From assembly GCA_018001015.1 (NCBI GenBank), contig JAGNIV010000004.1, forward strand, positions 124,001 to 188,000: a DNA stretch of 64,000 nt, in the 5' to 3' direction. This document shows, piece after piece, positions 55,571-64,000 of the stretch (within the stretch, counting starts at the first letter, position 1; the number at the start of each line of letters is the position of its first letter). Position numbers and translations under genes: made by a program. Source of the stretch: Phenylobacterium sp. (GTDB lineage: Bacteria; Pseudomonadota; Alphaproteobacteria; Caulobacterales; Caulobacteraceae). Below the pieces are notes generated by a model. That model was not told the DNA's origin. It saw only the letters and a list, made by a program, of their open reading frames with translations, and searched no databases.

Positions 55571-57790
55571 ATGAAGGTCCTGGCGGGTATCCTGATGGCG
55601 GGTCTGATGGTCGGTGCGGCGAATGCGGAGAGACTGACGGCTGAGCGCGTCTATGCGGCGCCGGACCTGACCGGGCCCCGCGCGCGGGGCGTGACCCTGT
55701 CGCCGGACGGGTCGATGGTCACCTATCTGAAGGCGAAGACCGACGACGTGCGGATGACCGATCTGTGGGCCGCCGACGTGGCGGGCGGCGAGCCGCGCCT
55801 GCTGCTGGACGCGCGGGCCCTGATCCCCAAGGACCGCGAACTCTCCGAGGCCGAGAAGAGCCGCCGTGAGCGGCAGGGCGTCCAGACCAGCGGCGTGGTG
55901 GCCTATGACTGGGACGAGGAGGGCCGGTTCATCCTGGTCCCGGTGGAGGGTGATCTCTGGCTCTACACCGTGGCCGGCGGCAAGGTCAGCCGCCTGACCA
56001 ACTCCGCCGCCGACGAGATCGACGCCAAGGTCTCGCCCAAGGGCGGCTTCGTCTCCTTCGTGCGTGACGACAACCTCTTCGTCCTGCCCTCCCAGGGCGG
56101 CCCCGAGCGGGCGCTCACCACCGATGGGAGCGAGCTGAAGTCCTGGGGCACGGCCGACTACATCGCCCAGGAGGAGATGGCCCGGCAGACCGGCTATTGG
56201 TGGAGCCCCGACGAGACGCGCATCGCGCTGCTGCATGTCGACCAGACCGGCGTCGATGTGGTGGAGCGCCTGGATATCGGCGCGACGGGCGCGACCATTG
56301 TCAACCAGCGCTATCCCCGGGTGGGCCGGCCCAACTCGGTGACAGACCTCTATGTCGCCGATGTCGCGACCGCCAAGCGGGTGAAGATCGACCTCGGCGC
56401 GGAGACCGACATCTATCTGGCCCGGGTCAATTGGTCCAAGGACGGCAAGACCCTCTACGTCCAGCGCCAGAGCCGCGACCAGCGGCGCCTGGACCTGCTG
56501 GCCGCCGATCCGGCCACCGGCAAGACCCGCGTCCTGCTGAGCGAGACCAGCCCGCACTGGGTGGAGCTGACCTACGACTTCAAGCCGCTGAAGGACGGCG
56601 GCTTCCTGTGGTCGTCGGAAAAGAGCGGATACCGCCATCTATACCGGCACGCCGCTGACGGTCAGCCGATGACCGCGATCACCCAGGGCGACTGGCCGGT
56701 GGACGAGATCGCCGGCGTCGACGAGGCGCGCGGGGTGGTGACCTTCGCCGCCTTCAAGGACAATCCCATCGAACGGCGGCTGTATGAGGCGCCGCTCAAG
56801 GGCGGCGGCGATCCCAAGGCCCTGACCCCGGCCGGCGGCTGGTGGACGGTGAAGATGGCCAAGTCCGGGGGCGCCTTTGTGGGCTCCTACGAGGACCCGG
56901 CCACCCCGCCGCGCACAGGTCTCTACAAGGCCGACGGGACCCTGGTGCGCTGGATCGAGGAGAACAGCCTCGACCAGAACCATCCCTACGCGCCCTATGC
57001 GGCCCGCCTGCGGACCCCGACCTATGGGACGGTCAAGGCCGCCGATGGCCAGGACCTCTGGTGGTCGCTGCGCACCCCGCCCGGCTTCGATCCGGCCAAG
57101 CGCTATCCGGTGATCGTCCAGGTCTACGGCGGGCCAGGCAGCGCCACGGTGCGCAAGATCTGGCACAACCCCGCCGACCAGCTGTTCCTGGAGGCCGGCT
57201 ACATCCTGTTCTCCCTCGACAACCGCGGCACGCCCCACCGCTCCGTGGCCTTCAAGACCGCCATCGACCGGCGCCTGGGCAAGCTGGAGGTGGACGACCA
57301 GATGGCCGGCGTCGCCTATCTGAAGTCGCTGCCTTACGTGGACCCCGCGCGGATCGGGGTCACCGGATGGTCCTATGGCGGATACATGAGCCTGCTGCTG
57401 ATGACGGCGGAGGGCAGCCCCTACGCCGCCACCGTGGCCGGCGCGCCGCCGACCGAGTGGACGCTGTACGACACCCATTACACCGAGCGCTACATGGGCA
57501 CGCCCGCGACCGATCCGGCCAGCTACGCCGACTCCGACGTGCTCAACCGCGTCGCCCGGCTGAAGTCGGGAAGCCTGCTGCTGATGCACGGCATGGCCGA
57601 CGACAATGTCACCTTCGACAACTCCACCCGGCTGATGGCGGCGCTGCAGGCCCAGGGGACCACCTTCGAGACCATGATGTATCCGGGACTGCGGCACCGG
57701 GCGGGCTGGACCCAGGCCCACCTGCTGCACCGGATGCGCACGACCCTGGACTTCTTCGGACGCAAGCTCGCGCCGGTGGCGGCGGAGTAA
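55571..57790 (+). CDS. S9 family peptidase, dipeptidyl-peptidase IV-like
   Basis: 739 residues from ATG 55571, preferred for the GGAGGGG ribosome site at 55560-55566 and the signal peptide that follows (VLAGILMAGLMVGAANA). An eight-bladed propeller-type N-terminal domain includes DYIAQEEMARQTGYWWSPD. The catalytic domain has GWSYGGYMS with the nucleophile Ser, MHGMADDNV with Asp, and YPGLRHRAG with His. It cleaves dipeptides, typically after proline, in the periplasm. Confidence 0.92.
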   Translation: MKVLAGILMAGLMVGAANAERLTAERVYAAPDLTGPRARGVTLSPDGSMVTYLKAKTDDVRMTDLWAADVAGGEPRLLLDARALIPKDRELSEAEKSRRERQGVQTSGVVAYDWDEEGRFILVPVEGDLWLYTVAGGKVSRLTNSAADEIDAKVSPKGGFVSFVRDDNLFVLPSQGGPERALTTDGSELKSWGTADYIAQEEMARQTGYWWSPDETRIALLHVDQTGVDVVERLDIGATGATIVNQRYPRVGRPNSVTDLYVADVATAKRVKIDLGAETDIYLARVNWSKDGKTLYVQRQSRDQRRLDLLAADPATGKTRVLLSETSPHWVELTYDFKPLKDGGFLWSSEKSGYRHLYRHAADGQPMTAITQGDWPVDEIAGVDEARGVVTFAAFKDNPIERRLYEAPLKGGGDPKALTPAGGWWTVKMAKSGGAFVGSYEDPATPPRTGLYKADGTLVRWIEENSLDQNHPYAPYAARLRTPTYGTVKAADGQDLWWSLRTPPGFDPAKRYPVIVQVYGGPGSATVRKIWHNPADQLFLEAGYILFSLDNRGTPHRSVAFKTAIDRRLGKLEVDDQMAGVAYLKSLPYVDPARIGVTGWSYGGYMSLLLMTAEGSPYAATVAGAPPTEWTLYDTHYTERYMGTPATDPASYADSDVLNRVARLKSGSLLLMHGMADDNVTFDNSTRLMAALQAQGTTFETMMYPGLRHRAGWTQAHLLHRMRTTLDFFGRKLAPVAAE

Positions 57791-57823
57791 GGGTGCGGCG
57801 CTTCCCAGCCGCTAAATCTCAGT

Positions 57824-57932
57824 CGTCATCCCGGGCGCAGCGAAGCGGAGACCCGGGAGCCAGGGGTGGATCCCGTGCGGTGGCCCCTGGATCCCGGCTC
57901 TGCGGCCCTCATGGGCCTTGGCCGGGATGACG
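57824..57932. repeat. CGTCATCCCGG repeat, copy C
   Basis: It begins CGTCATCCCGG and ends with the complement CCGGGATGACG, so the whole element can fold. The internal GCAGCGAAGCGGAGA and the preceding TAAATCTC occur also in copy D (60461-60557). It occupies most of the gap between the peptidase and thioesterase genes, which converge. Confidence 0.75.
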
Positions 57933-57968
57933 TGTTGTTTTGCCTGAGAGCGGAGCGTGACTGGCCGC

Positions 57969-58787
57969 CTACTCCGGCGAGCGCCTCTGTATCGGCCGGT
58001 ACCAGGTCAATTGCTCGCTGGTGGCCAGCAGCTTGCCGTCGCGGCTCCAGTAGCTGGAGCGTTCGTCCGAGGCGCCGCCGCCGCCGACCCGGCCTTCGCA
58101 CTCGATCAGGATGAAGTCGTCGCCGACCTTGGCGAGGTCCTCGACGCTGGCGTGCAGATAGACGGTCAGGGACAGGGTGGTGTTGTTGATAGTGCGGCCC
58201 AACGCATACATGGCGCGGGGAGCGGAATTGTCGGTGACCATGCCCAGCAGGGCCTTGTCCCACGGCCCGCGGCGCGAGCGGACCCAGACCAGGGATCGGG
58301 AATCGCCGCTGACCTGCGGCGGGAAGCTGTCCTGGCCGCGGCGCTCGAAGGCCATAGCCCCGTAGTGCAGGGGTGTGCCGGGATGGTCCGGACTGGGGAG
58401 ACTCTCGGGCGTCGGGGCCTCTGGCATGACGGCGAAGGCGAAGGGCGGGGTCTCGGGCCGCCGCGCCATGGTCACCATGCCGTGCACGGCGACCTGGTCG
58501 GCGCCGGCGCCCAGCAGCTCCACCTCCCAGACGCCGATCGATCCGCCCTGGCGCAGCCGGCGGGTGCGGATGTCCACCTGGCCCGAGGGCAGGGCGGCGG
58601 CGTAGGTGAGGGTCAGGGACAGGGCCTCGCCCACCGCGTCGGGCTCGGCCTCCAGGACCCGGATGAACAGGCCGATGGCGTAGCCGCCCCACAGCCCGCC
58701 GCCGGGGTTCTGCCATTCCGGTCCGGCGAAGGTGGTCCAGCGGCCAGGGGAGACGGCGGTGAGCGCGATGGAGTCGGACTGGGTCAT
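57969..58787 (-). CDS. Acyl-CoA thioesterase, double hot-dog type
   Basis: 272 residues. A first hot-dog part has GGLWGGYAIGLFIRVLE and ALSLTLTYAAALPSG, a second has FIRGPWD-like and TINNTTLSLTVYLHASV strands, followed by DFILIECEGRVGGGG and SYWSRDGKLLATSEQLTWYR. It resembles TesB-like acyl-CoA thioesterases. The GST gene is transcribed in the same direction upstream with a 57-bp gap. Confidence 0.82.
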   Translation of the reverse strand: MTQSDSIALTAVSPGRWTTFAGPEWQNPGGGLWGGYAIGLFIRVLEAEPDAVGEALSLTLTYAAALPSGQVDIRTRRLRQGGSIGVWEVELLGAGADQVAVHGMVTMARRPETPPFAFAVMPEAPTPESLPSPDHPGTPLHYGAMAFERRGQDSFPPQVSGDSRSLVWVRSRRGPWDKALLGMVTDNSAPRAMYALGRTINNTTLSLTVYLHASVEDLAKVGDDFILIECEGRVGGGGASDERSSYWSRDGKLLATSEQLTWYRPIQRRSPE

Positions 58788-58844
58788 GGGAGGTCTCTAA
58801 CCCGCCGCCGCAGCGTCAGGGAAGACGCCTTGCGGCCCTGGCGG

Positions 58845-59480
58845 CTAGCCGAACCGCAGGGTCAGAGGATTGGTGGCCTCGAAGCTGGGACGGGCCCGCA
58901 GGCGTTCCAGCCAGGCCATGGCGCCCGGCGCGTGGGCCAGGGCCTCCTGGCCCTCCGGCGTCGTGGAGACCAGATGCAGGTGGGGGACCAGGAAGAGGTC
59001 GGCCAGGGTCAGTTGATCGCCGGCCAGGAAGGGCTGCTTCCAGACGGTGTCGTTGATCAGGCGGAACTGATGGGCCAGGGGTTCGCGCATCGCTTCCAGG
59101 GCCGCCTCGTCGGGGGCGTCGCCGCGCCAGAAGGCCGCCGTGCGTTCCTTGATCAGACCGTTCATCAGCGGGAAGACGTAGCCGCTCACGATACTGATCC
59201 AGCGGAGCATGTCGGTCTGGCGCTTCACCTCGAGGGGCTGCAGGACGGGGCCGGCGAAGGCGCGGTCGATATAGTGGGTGATCGCCAGGGTCTCGTAGAC
59301 GAACACATCACCATGCTGCAGCACCGGCATCTTGCCGAACGGGTGCAGCTTCAGCCGCTCCGGCGTGCCGGCTTCCGGGATCGGGACGATGTCGCAGTCG
59401 ACGCCCTTTTCCGCCGCCGTCAGGGCCGCGGTCCAGCCATAGGGACTCATGGCGATCGAGTGCAGGACGAGCGTGCTCAT
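58845..59480 (-). CDS. Glutathione S-transferase family protein
   Basis: 211 residues from ATG 59480, chosen because the thioredoxin-like fold opens directly (TLVLHSIAMSPYGWTAALTAAE). The cis-proline segment is FGKMPVLQHGDVFVYETLAI, followed by the helical domain with FLAGDQLTLADLFLVP. The active-site residue is probably Ser in AMSPYG. A role in detoxification is the family default. Confidence 0.88.
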   Translation of the reverse strand: MSTLVLHSIAMSPYGWTAALTAAEKGVDCDIVPIPEAGTPERLKLHPFGKMPVLQHGDVFVYETLAITHYIDRAFAGPVLQPLEVKRQTDMLRWISIVSGYVFPLMNGLIKERTAAFWRGDAPDEAALEAMREPLAHQFRLINDTVWKQPFLAGDQLTLADLFLVPHLHLVSTTPEGQEALAHAPGAMAWLERLRARPSFEATNPLTLRFG

Positions 59481-59594
59481 GGGGCTGAGCCTGATCCTCA
59501 CGCGGCGGGGCCGCGTTGACCTGGGTCAAGCGCGAGATTGTCGCCGCCGCTGCAGCCGCCTAAGGGTTCGCGGGCACGCCGCGCGCAGGAACCC

Positions 59595-60389
59595 ATGGCC
59601 TGGACCAAGACCTATGACGAAGCCGAGCCCCAGCGGGTCAATCGCTGGCTGGCCCAGAGCGGGGTGTGCTCGCGGCGCGAGGCTGAGGGGCTGATCCTCC
59701 AGGGCCTGGTGAGTATCGACGGCCAGACGGTGGAGGACGCCGGTCGCAAGATCGAACCGGGCCAGACCCTGGTGCTGAGCGACTCAGCGCAGTCGAAGCT
59801 GGAATCCACCCTGACGGTGGTGATCAACAAGCCGGTGGGGATCGTCTCAGCCCACCCTGAACCGAACCAGATTCCGGCCGTGCGGCTGCTGACCGCCGGC
59901 GCGCTGTTTGGCGCCGACGCGGTGATCCCCGGCCTGGAGAACCGGCTGGCCCCGGTCGGCCGCCTGGATATGGACTCGCGCGGCCTGCTGATCCTCTCGG
60001 AGGACGGGGTGGTGGCCAAGGCGGTGATCGGGCCGGAGTCGGACCTGGAGAAGGAATACCGGGTCAAGGTGACCGGCACGATCACCGACAAGAAGCTGGC
60101 CATGCTGCGTCACGGCCTGCAGCTGGACCGTCGGCAGCTGCGGCACGCCAAGGTCACCCTGATCGGCGACCAGATGCTGCGCTTCGTGCTGAAGGAAGGC
60201 CGCAACCGCCAGATCCGCCGCATGTGCGACCTGGTGGACCTGCGGGTGGTCGACCTGCAGCGCGTGCGGATCGGCTCACTGAAGCTGGGGGACCTGCCGG
60301 AGGGCCGCTGGCGGCCGATCACCGCCCAGGAGCGGGCGGAGCTGATCAGCCCGCCGGCGCATCCGGAGCGGTTGAAGACGGGGCGCTGA
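59595..60389 (+). CDS. 23S rRNA pseudouridine synthase, RluF-like
   Basis: 264 residues from ATG 59595. The S4 RNA-binding domain comes first (VNRWLAQSGVCSRREAEGLI), then the RsuA-type catalytic core with GRLDMDSRGLLILSEDG, where Asp is the nucleophile, and EGRNRQIRRMCDLV. RluF modifies U2604 of 23S rRNA in E. coli; RluE or RluB cannot be excluded by eye. Confidence 0.85.
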   Translation: MAWTKTYDEAEPQRVNRWLAQSGVCSRREAEGLILQGLVSIDGQTVEDAGRKIEPGQTLVLSDSAQSKLESTLTVVINKPVGIVSAHPEPNQIPAVRLLTAGALFGADAVIPGLENRLAPVGRLDMDSRGLLILSEDGVVAKAVIGPESDLEKEYRVKVTGTITDKKLAMLRHGLQLDRRQLRHAKVTLIGDQMLRFVLKEGRNRQIRRMCDLVDLRVVDLQRVRIGSLKLGDLPEGRWRPITAQERAELISPPAHPERLKTGR

Positions 60390-60460
60390 CCTCAAGCTCC
60401 CCTTGCCGGTGACCCCGCGGCGTAGGGTCGTGGGCGATGGGCTTTCCGGTAAATCTCTCC

Positions 60461-60557
60461 CGTCATCCCGGCCGCAGCGAAGCGGAGAGCCGGGATCGAG
60501 GGGCGGTACGCACGGCCCCTAGGTCCCGGATCGGCCTGGCGGCCGTCCGGGATGACG
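60461..60557. repeat. CGTCATCCCGG repeat, copy D
   Basis: Same ends as copy C (CGTCATCCCGG and CCGGGATGACG), same internal GCAGCGAAGCGGAGA and preceding TAAATCTC, but 12 bases shorter. It lies between the convergent rluF-like and icd genes. Confidence 0.75.
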
Positions 60558-60591
60558 TCGTCTCTCCAAGCGGAGAAGGGGCGGTGGTGGC

Positions 60592-61812
60592 TCAGGCCGG
60601 TTGGGCCAGGGCCTTTTCGAGGTTCACCGCGACCTTGTCGATGAAGCCTTCGGTGGTCAGCCAGCCCTGGCTGTCGCCCACCAGCAGGGCCAGGTCCTTG
60701 GTCATCGAGCCGCTTTCCACGGTCTCGACGCAGACCCGTTCCAGGGTGCGGGCGAAGCGGTCCAGCTCGGCGTTGCCGTCCAGCTTGGCGCGGTGCTCAA
60801 GGCCGCGCGTCCAGGCGAAGATCGAGGCGATGGAGTTGGTCGAGGTGCTCTCGCCCTTCTGGTGCTGGCGATAGTGGCGGGTGACGGTGCCGTGGGCGGC
60901 CTCGGCCTCCATGGTCTTGCCGTCGGGCGTGATCAGCACCGAGGTCATCAGGCCCAGCGAACCGAAGCCCTGGGCCACCTGGTCGGACTGCACGTCGCCG
61001 TCGTAGTTCTTGCAGGCCCAGATGAAGCCGCCGGACCACTTCAGCGCCGAGGCCACCATGTCGTCGATCAGGCGGTGCTCGTAGGTGATCCCGGCTTCCT
61101 TGAACTGCGCGGCGTACTCGGCGGCGAAGATCTCGGCGAAGATGTCCTTGAAGCGGCCGTCATAGCCCTTGAGGATCGTGTTCTTGGTCGACAGGTACAG
61201 CGGATAGGTGCGCTGCAGGGCGTAGGCGAAGGAGGCGTGGGCGAAGTCGCGGATCGAGTCGTCCAGGTTGTACATGGCCATGGCCACGCCGGAGCCCGGG
61301 TAGTCGAACACCTCGTGCTCGATGACCTGGCCGTCCTTGCCTTCCCACTTGATGGTCATCTTGCCGGGGCCCGGCACCTTGAAGTCGGTGGCGCGGTACT
61401 GATCGCCGAAGGCGTGCCGGCCGATGATGATCGGCTGGGTCCAGCCGGGGATCAGCCGGGGTACGTTCTTGCAGATGATCGGCTCGCGGAAGACGACGCC
61501 GCCGAGGATGTTGCGGATCGTGCCGTTGGGCGACTTCCACATCTTCTTCAGCTTGAACTCTTCGACGCGGGCCTCGTCGGGGGTGATGGTCGCGCACTTG
61601 ATGCCGACGCCGTACTTCAGGATCGCTTCGGCCGACTCGACGGTGATCTTGTCGTCGGTGGCGTCGCGGCTCTCCATGCCCAGGTCGTAATAGGCGAGGT
61701 CGATATCGAGATTGGGCAGGATCAGCTTGTCCTTGATCCACTGCCAGATGATGCGGGTCATTTCATCGCCATCGATATCGACGACAGGATTGGCGACTTT
61801 GATCTTGGCCAT
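60592..61812 (-). CDS. icd: Isocitrate dehydrogenase, NADP-dependent
   Basis: 406 residues from ATG 61812; the frame is open upstream, but the conserved start [20 protein letters not shown] begins here. Substrate and metal residues lie in [11 protein letters not shown]-type and [15 protein letters not shown] segments, and [23 protein letters not shown] is the cofactor loop region read across two parts. It is a eukaryote-like dimeric enzyme of the TCA cycle, common in alphaproteobacteria. A candidate promoter is at 61853-61881. Confidence 0.97.
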   Translation of the reverse strand: MAKIKVANPVVDIDGDEMTRIIWQWIKDKLILPNLDIDLAYYDLGMESRDATDDKITVESAEAILKYGVGIKCATITPDEARVEEFKLKKMWKSPNGTIRNILGGVVFREPIICKNVPRLIPGWTQPIIIGRHAFGDQYRATDFKVPGPGKMTIKWEGKDGQVIEHEVFDYPGSGVAMAMYNLDDSIRDFAHASFAYALQRTYPLYLSTKNTILKGYDGRFKDIFAEIFAAEYAAQFKEAGITYEHRLIDDMVASALKWSGGFIWACKNYDGDVQSDQVAQGFGSLGLMTSVLITPDGKTMEAEAAHGTVTRHYRQHQKGESTSTNSIASIFAWTRGLEHRAKLDGNAELDRFARTLERVCVETVESGSMTKDLALLVGDSQGWLTTEGFIDKVAVNLEKALAQPA

Positions 61813-61852
61813 GAGGGCGATGCGCTCCGGGGCGTAAAATTGGCTTTGGGGC

Positions 61853-61881
61853 CGTATACTAGGCGTCGGCCTCGACGCAAA
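61853..61881 (-). promoter_or_regulatory. Candidate icd promoter
   Basis: On the minus strand TTTGCG (61881-61876) and TATACG (61858-61853) are 17 bases apart, a sigma70-like pair, about 40 bases before the icd ATG. The match is moderate. Confidence 0.35.
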
Positions 61882-61980
61882 GGGCGCGCGGAAAGTAGGG
61901 GCGCCCACACCTTGGCCGTCCTGGGCCGGCCCCTCACATATTCCCGCGTACCATCCTGAGTTTGCCCAGATTCCGTGTTC

Positions 61981-62382
61981 CTACCGCGTGCATACGACGC
62001 GCACGATCTCTCGGGATTCCGTTTCGTCCCTTACGCCCTTCCGCCATTCGTACTGTTTAGGCACGGTGCGGTTGGACGCCCACCACGCGTCGAAGTTCGT
62101 CATATTGCGATCGAACATTTCGCGCGCCGCGCAGTCGACGGAAATATTGACTTCGGGCGCCTCGCCCATGAGCGTGCCGCTCACATCGGGCGCTATGCCC
62201 TTTTCCTTGCTTTCGGCGCCAGCGCAGTAGGTCAGCCCGTCCTTGACTTCACAACTCGCGGTATTGACCCACCGCCAGCCGTCCTCAGAGACGGCGACCC
62301 AAGTTTCAGCGCTTGCCGGCAGCGCGATCAAGTTTGCGATCACGGCGGCGAACGCGGCCATGCGAACACAGGAACGGGACAT
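61981..62382 (-). CDS. Small exported protein, adhesin E-like in outline
   Basis: 133 residues from ATG 62382, supported by GGAGGTG 8 bases upstream and a signal peptide (MAAFAAVIANLIALPASA). Mature part: WVAVSEDGWRWVNTASCEVKDG, NISVDCAAREMF and the ending REIVRVVC; three or four cysteines could pair. It loosely resembles the surface-adhesin E outline, but I do not assert it. The 293-bp gap upstream, up to the beta-lactamase gene, shows nothing that I recognise. Confidence 0.6.
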   Translation of the reverse strand: MSRSCVRMAAFAAVIANLIALPASAETWVAVSEDGWRWVNTASCEVKDGLTYCAGAESKEKGIAPDVSGTLMGEAPEVNISVDCAAREMFDRNMTNFDAWWASNRTVPKQYEWRKGVRDETESREIVRVVCTR

Positions 62383-62675
62383 GGATACACCTCCAAAATT
62401 GTGAGCGCCCGATTTGGTCGGTGGAACATGCGGTCCTGAGAGCTTGACCGGGAAAGCAAGGGCGCACACCAATTAACTGCGCTGGACGCCCCCTTAGGCC
62501 CTGCACTCCGCGACACCCTGACGGTCACTTATCGGCCTTCGTGGGCCTGCTGTGGCGGTCGCAACACCCGACGCCGCAAGGGTTGGTGGGCGAGGCTCGG
62601 TCCGTGGAGGGCCTTGTCTTCCATCCGCGGCCGCCAATAGGTGAGGCGGGCGCCGCCGGCTCGGCTCTGCGAAGG

Positions 62676-63692
62676 CTAGCGCACCCCCCGGGTCACGGCG
62701 CGCGCGACGTCGGCCAGCACCTTCTCGTTGGCCGCGTCGCCCAGGGTCGAGCCCGACAGGAAAACCGCCACCGCATAGCGTCGCCCGTCGGCCAGGGTGA
62801 CGATGCCCATGTCGTTGAAGGCCGGGTTCATCCCCTGGTCGGTGCGCGCCGTCCCGGTCTTGTGGGCGAGGCTGGAGCCGGGCGGGAAGCCGGCCTTCAG
62901 GCGGTCCTGGCCGGTGGTGGTCTGGGTCATGATCTCCAGCAGCAGCGCCCTGGAGGCCGGCGCCAGCAGTTCGCCGTCGTCCAGCTTGTCGAGGAAGATG
63001 AGCGCCCCGCGCGGGGTGGCGGTGTCCTGCGGATCGGAGAGATAGGCCGCCACGGCCTTGCGCCGTGCCGCCGGCGGCACGCTGTTGAAGGCGGCCATAT
63101 AGGCCTGCGACCCCTTCCAGGCCGGACGGAAGGAGGCCATGCCGACGCTGTCGGGCTGGAGCTGGCGCTCATAGCGATCGACCCGGATCTCATCGACCTT
63201 CTTGCCCACCAGCCAGGCGGTGACGGCGCCGGGTCCGCCGATCCTTTTCATCAGCACATCGGCGGCGGTGTTGTCGGAGGCGCCGGTGGCGGCTGTCAGC
63301 AGCTCGCTCACCGTATAGTCGCGCCGGCCGGGATAGGCGTCGGCGATAGGGCTCAGCGGCGGGGACAGGTCCTCCTCGGCCAGGGTGAGGGTATCGTCCA
63401 GCTTGAGGCGGCCGGCGTCCACCTCGGCCAGGACGGCGGCCCCCAGCGGGGCCTTGAACACGCTCTGCATGGGGAAGCGGCGCTCGCCGTTGAAGTCCCA
63501 GGTCTCGCCGCTCTCCAGGTTCATCAGGCCGACCCCCAGCACGCCGGGCCGCGCGCGCTCGGCGATCGCCGACACCTCGGTGGTCAGCTGCGGCAGGTTG
63601 AGGGGCGGGGTCTCGGGCGCCCTCTGGGGGGAGCCGGAGCCGCAGGCAGCCAGGGCGAGAGCGGCGAAAGCGAACAGAACGGGGAGTTTCAT
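62676..63692 (-). CDS. Class A beta-lactamase, lipoprotein
   Basis: 338 residues from ATG 63692, with a lipobox (ALAAC, Cys 17). Active-site motifs: Ser 77-x-x-Lys 80 (SVFK), SDN at 139-141, a Glu 175 in the omega loop (RYERQLQPD) and KTG at 278-280. The residue corresponding to Asn 170 is Gln here. It should hydrolyse beta-lactams in the periplasm while anchored to a membrane. No ampR/blaR-like regulator is beside it. The TrmJ-like gene is divergent, 57 bases away. Confidence 0.9.
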   Translation of the reverse strand: MKLPVLFAFAALALAACGSGSPQRAPETPPLNLPQLTTEVSAIAERARPGVLGVGLMNLESGETWDFNGERRFPMQSVFKAPLGAAVLAEVDAGRLKLDDTLTLAEEDLSPPLSPIADAYPGRRDYTVSELLTAATGASDNTAADVLMKRIGGPGAVTAWLVGKKVDEIRVDRYERQLQPDSVGMASFRPAWKGSQAYMAAFNSVPPAARRKAVAAYLSDPQDTATPRGALIFLDKLDDGELLAPASRALLLEIMTQTTTGQDRLKAGFPPGSSLAHKTGTARTDQGMNPAFNDMGIVTLADGRRYAVAVFLSGSTLGDAANEKVLADVARAVTRGVR

Positions 63693-63749
63693 GGGGTCAC
63701 CTTCGCACGCCGCACTTGCCATGAAGAGGGCAGGGACTGAAAACGCGCC

Positions 63750-64000
63750 ATGTCCACAGGTTCCCCGCCCTGCATCATCCTGAATGCGCCGCAACTCGCC
63801 CAGAACATCGGCGCCGTGGCGCGCGCCATGGCCAACTTCGGTCTGGCCGACCTGCGACTGGTCAATCCCCGCGACGGCTGGCCCCAGGAGCGCGCCTGGT
63901 CCTCGGCGTCCGGCGCCGAGTGGCCGCTGAACGCCGCGCGGGTCTATGACAGCGTCGAGGCGGCCATCGCCGACCTGCACCTGGTCTATGCCACCACGGC
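63750..64000 (+). CDS. TrmJ-like RNA 2'-O-methyltransferase, N-terminal part
   Basis: The frame is open to the window end, giving 83 residues. It opens PPCIILNAPQLAQNIGAVAR and continues AMANFGLADLRLVNPRDGWP, the start of SpoU/SPOUT methyltransferases such as TrmJ, which modify tRNA position 32. The SAM-binding knot lies outside the window, so the exact member is not certain. Confidence 0.85.
   Translation, partial: MSTGSPPCIILNAPQLAQNIGAVARAMANFGLADLRLVNPRDGWPQERAWSSASGAEWPLNAARVYDSVEAAIADLHLVYATT

Noticed and set aside
62541-63740. Plus-strand frame opposite the beta-lactamase
   Set aside because: It is a mirror of the beta-lactamase codons; it has no domain and no ribosome site.

Overview
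The window is GC-rich, gene-dense DNA from an alphaproteobacterium, most likely Caulobacterales (Caulobacter or Phenylobacterium type). The reasons are a CckA-type hybrid kinase directly behind flhB, a CtrA-type box (TTAA-N7-TTAA) in front of flgB, an alphaproteobacterial LexA box (GAAC-N7-GAAC) in front of recA, and a fliL-fliM-DUF6468-MotE gene order. I see no rRNA, tRNA, CRISPR array, transposase or prophage. No gene-free stretch exceeds about 300 bases; the longest gaps are described as features or within neighbouring entries.

Layout. 1-12878 is a flagellar block: fliL(partial)-fliM-DUF6468-motE-like-TPR on the plus strand, fliO-fliP on the minus strand, then flgB-flgC-fliE, an inserted two-gene osmoprotectant/ergothioneine-type ABC importer, and fliQ-fliR-flhB. 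12933-15056 is cckA. 15057-32900 is mixed: a glycine-rich secreted protein, a TetR/DUF6463 pair with clear operators, a DEAD-box helicase, a CheY-like/CheE-like pair, an RTX protein, a diverged SRAP protein, tandem DUF885 peptidase-like proteins, an EAL protein, a NUDIX hydrolase, a hybrid histidine kinase, a PI-PLC-like enzyme and a GFA protein.

32911-46207 is the most unusual part: an acyl-carrier-protein-dependent pathway (two ACPs, KAS III, two SDR reductases of which one is fused to a MaoC hydratase, an FkbH-like enzyme, an acyl-adenylating ligase, methyltransferases and a GNAT) next to FdtA/FdtB-like 3-amino-3,6-dideoxyhexose enzymes and two glycosyltransferases. I infer that it builds a short hydroxyacyl or glyceryl-derived acid and attaches it to an amino sugar of a surface or flagellar glycan, comparable in logic to the viosamine islands of Pseudomonas flagellin glycosylation.

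46420-64000 is mostly housekeeping: recA, alaS, a kinase-fold protein, VOC, DUF2939, SDR, a NeuD/PglD-like acyltransferase, a DPP IV-like peptidase, thioesterase, GST, rluF-like, icd, a class A beta-lactamase and the start of a TrmJ-like methyltransferase. Two interspersed repeat families are present: a 116-bp double hairpin in two copies, both between convergent genes, and a CGTCATCCCGG...CCGGGATGACG element in two copies.
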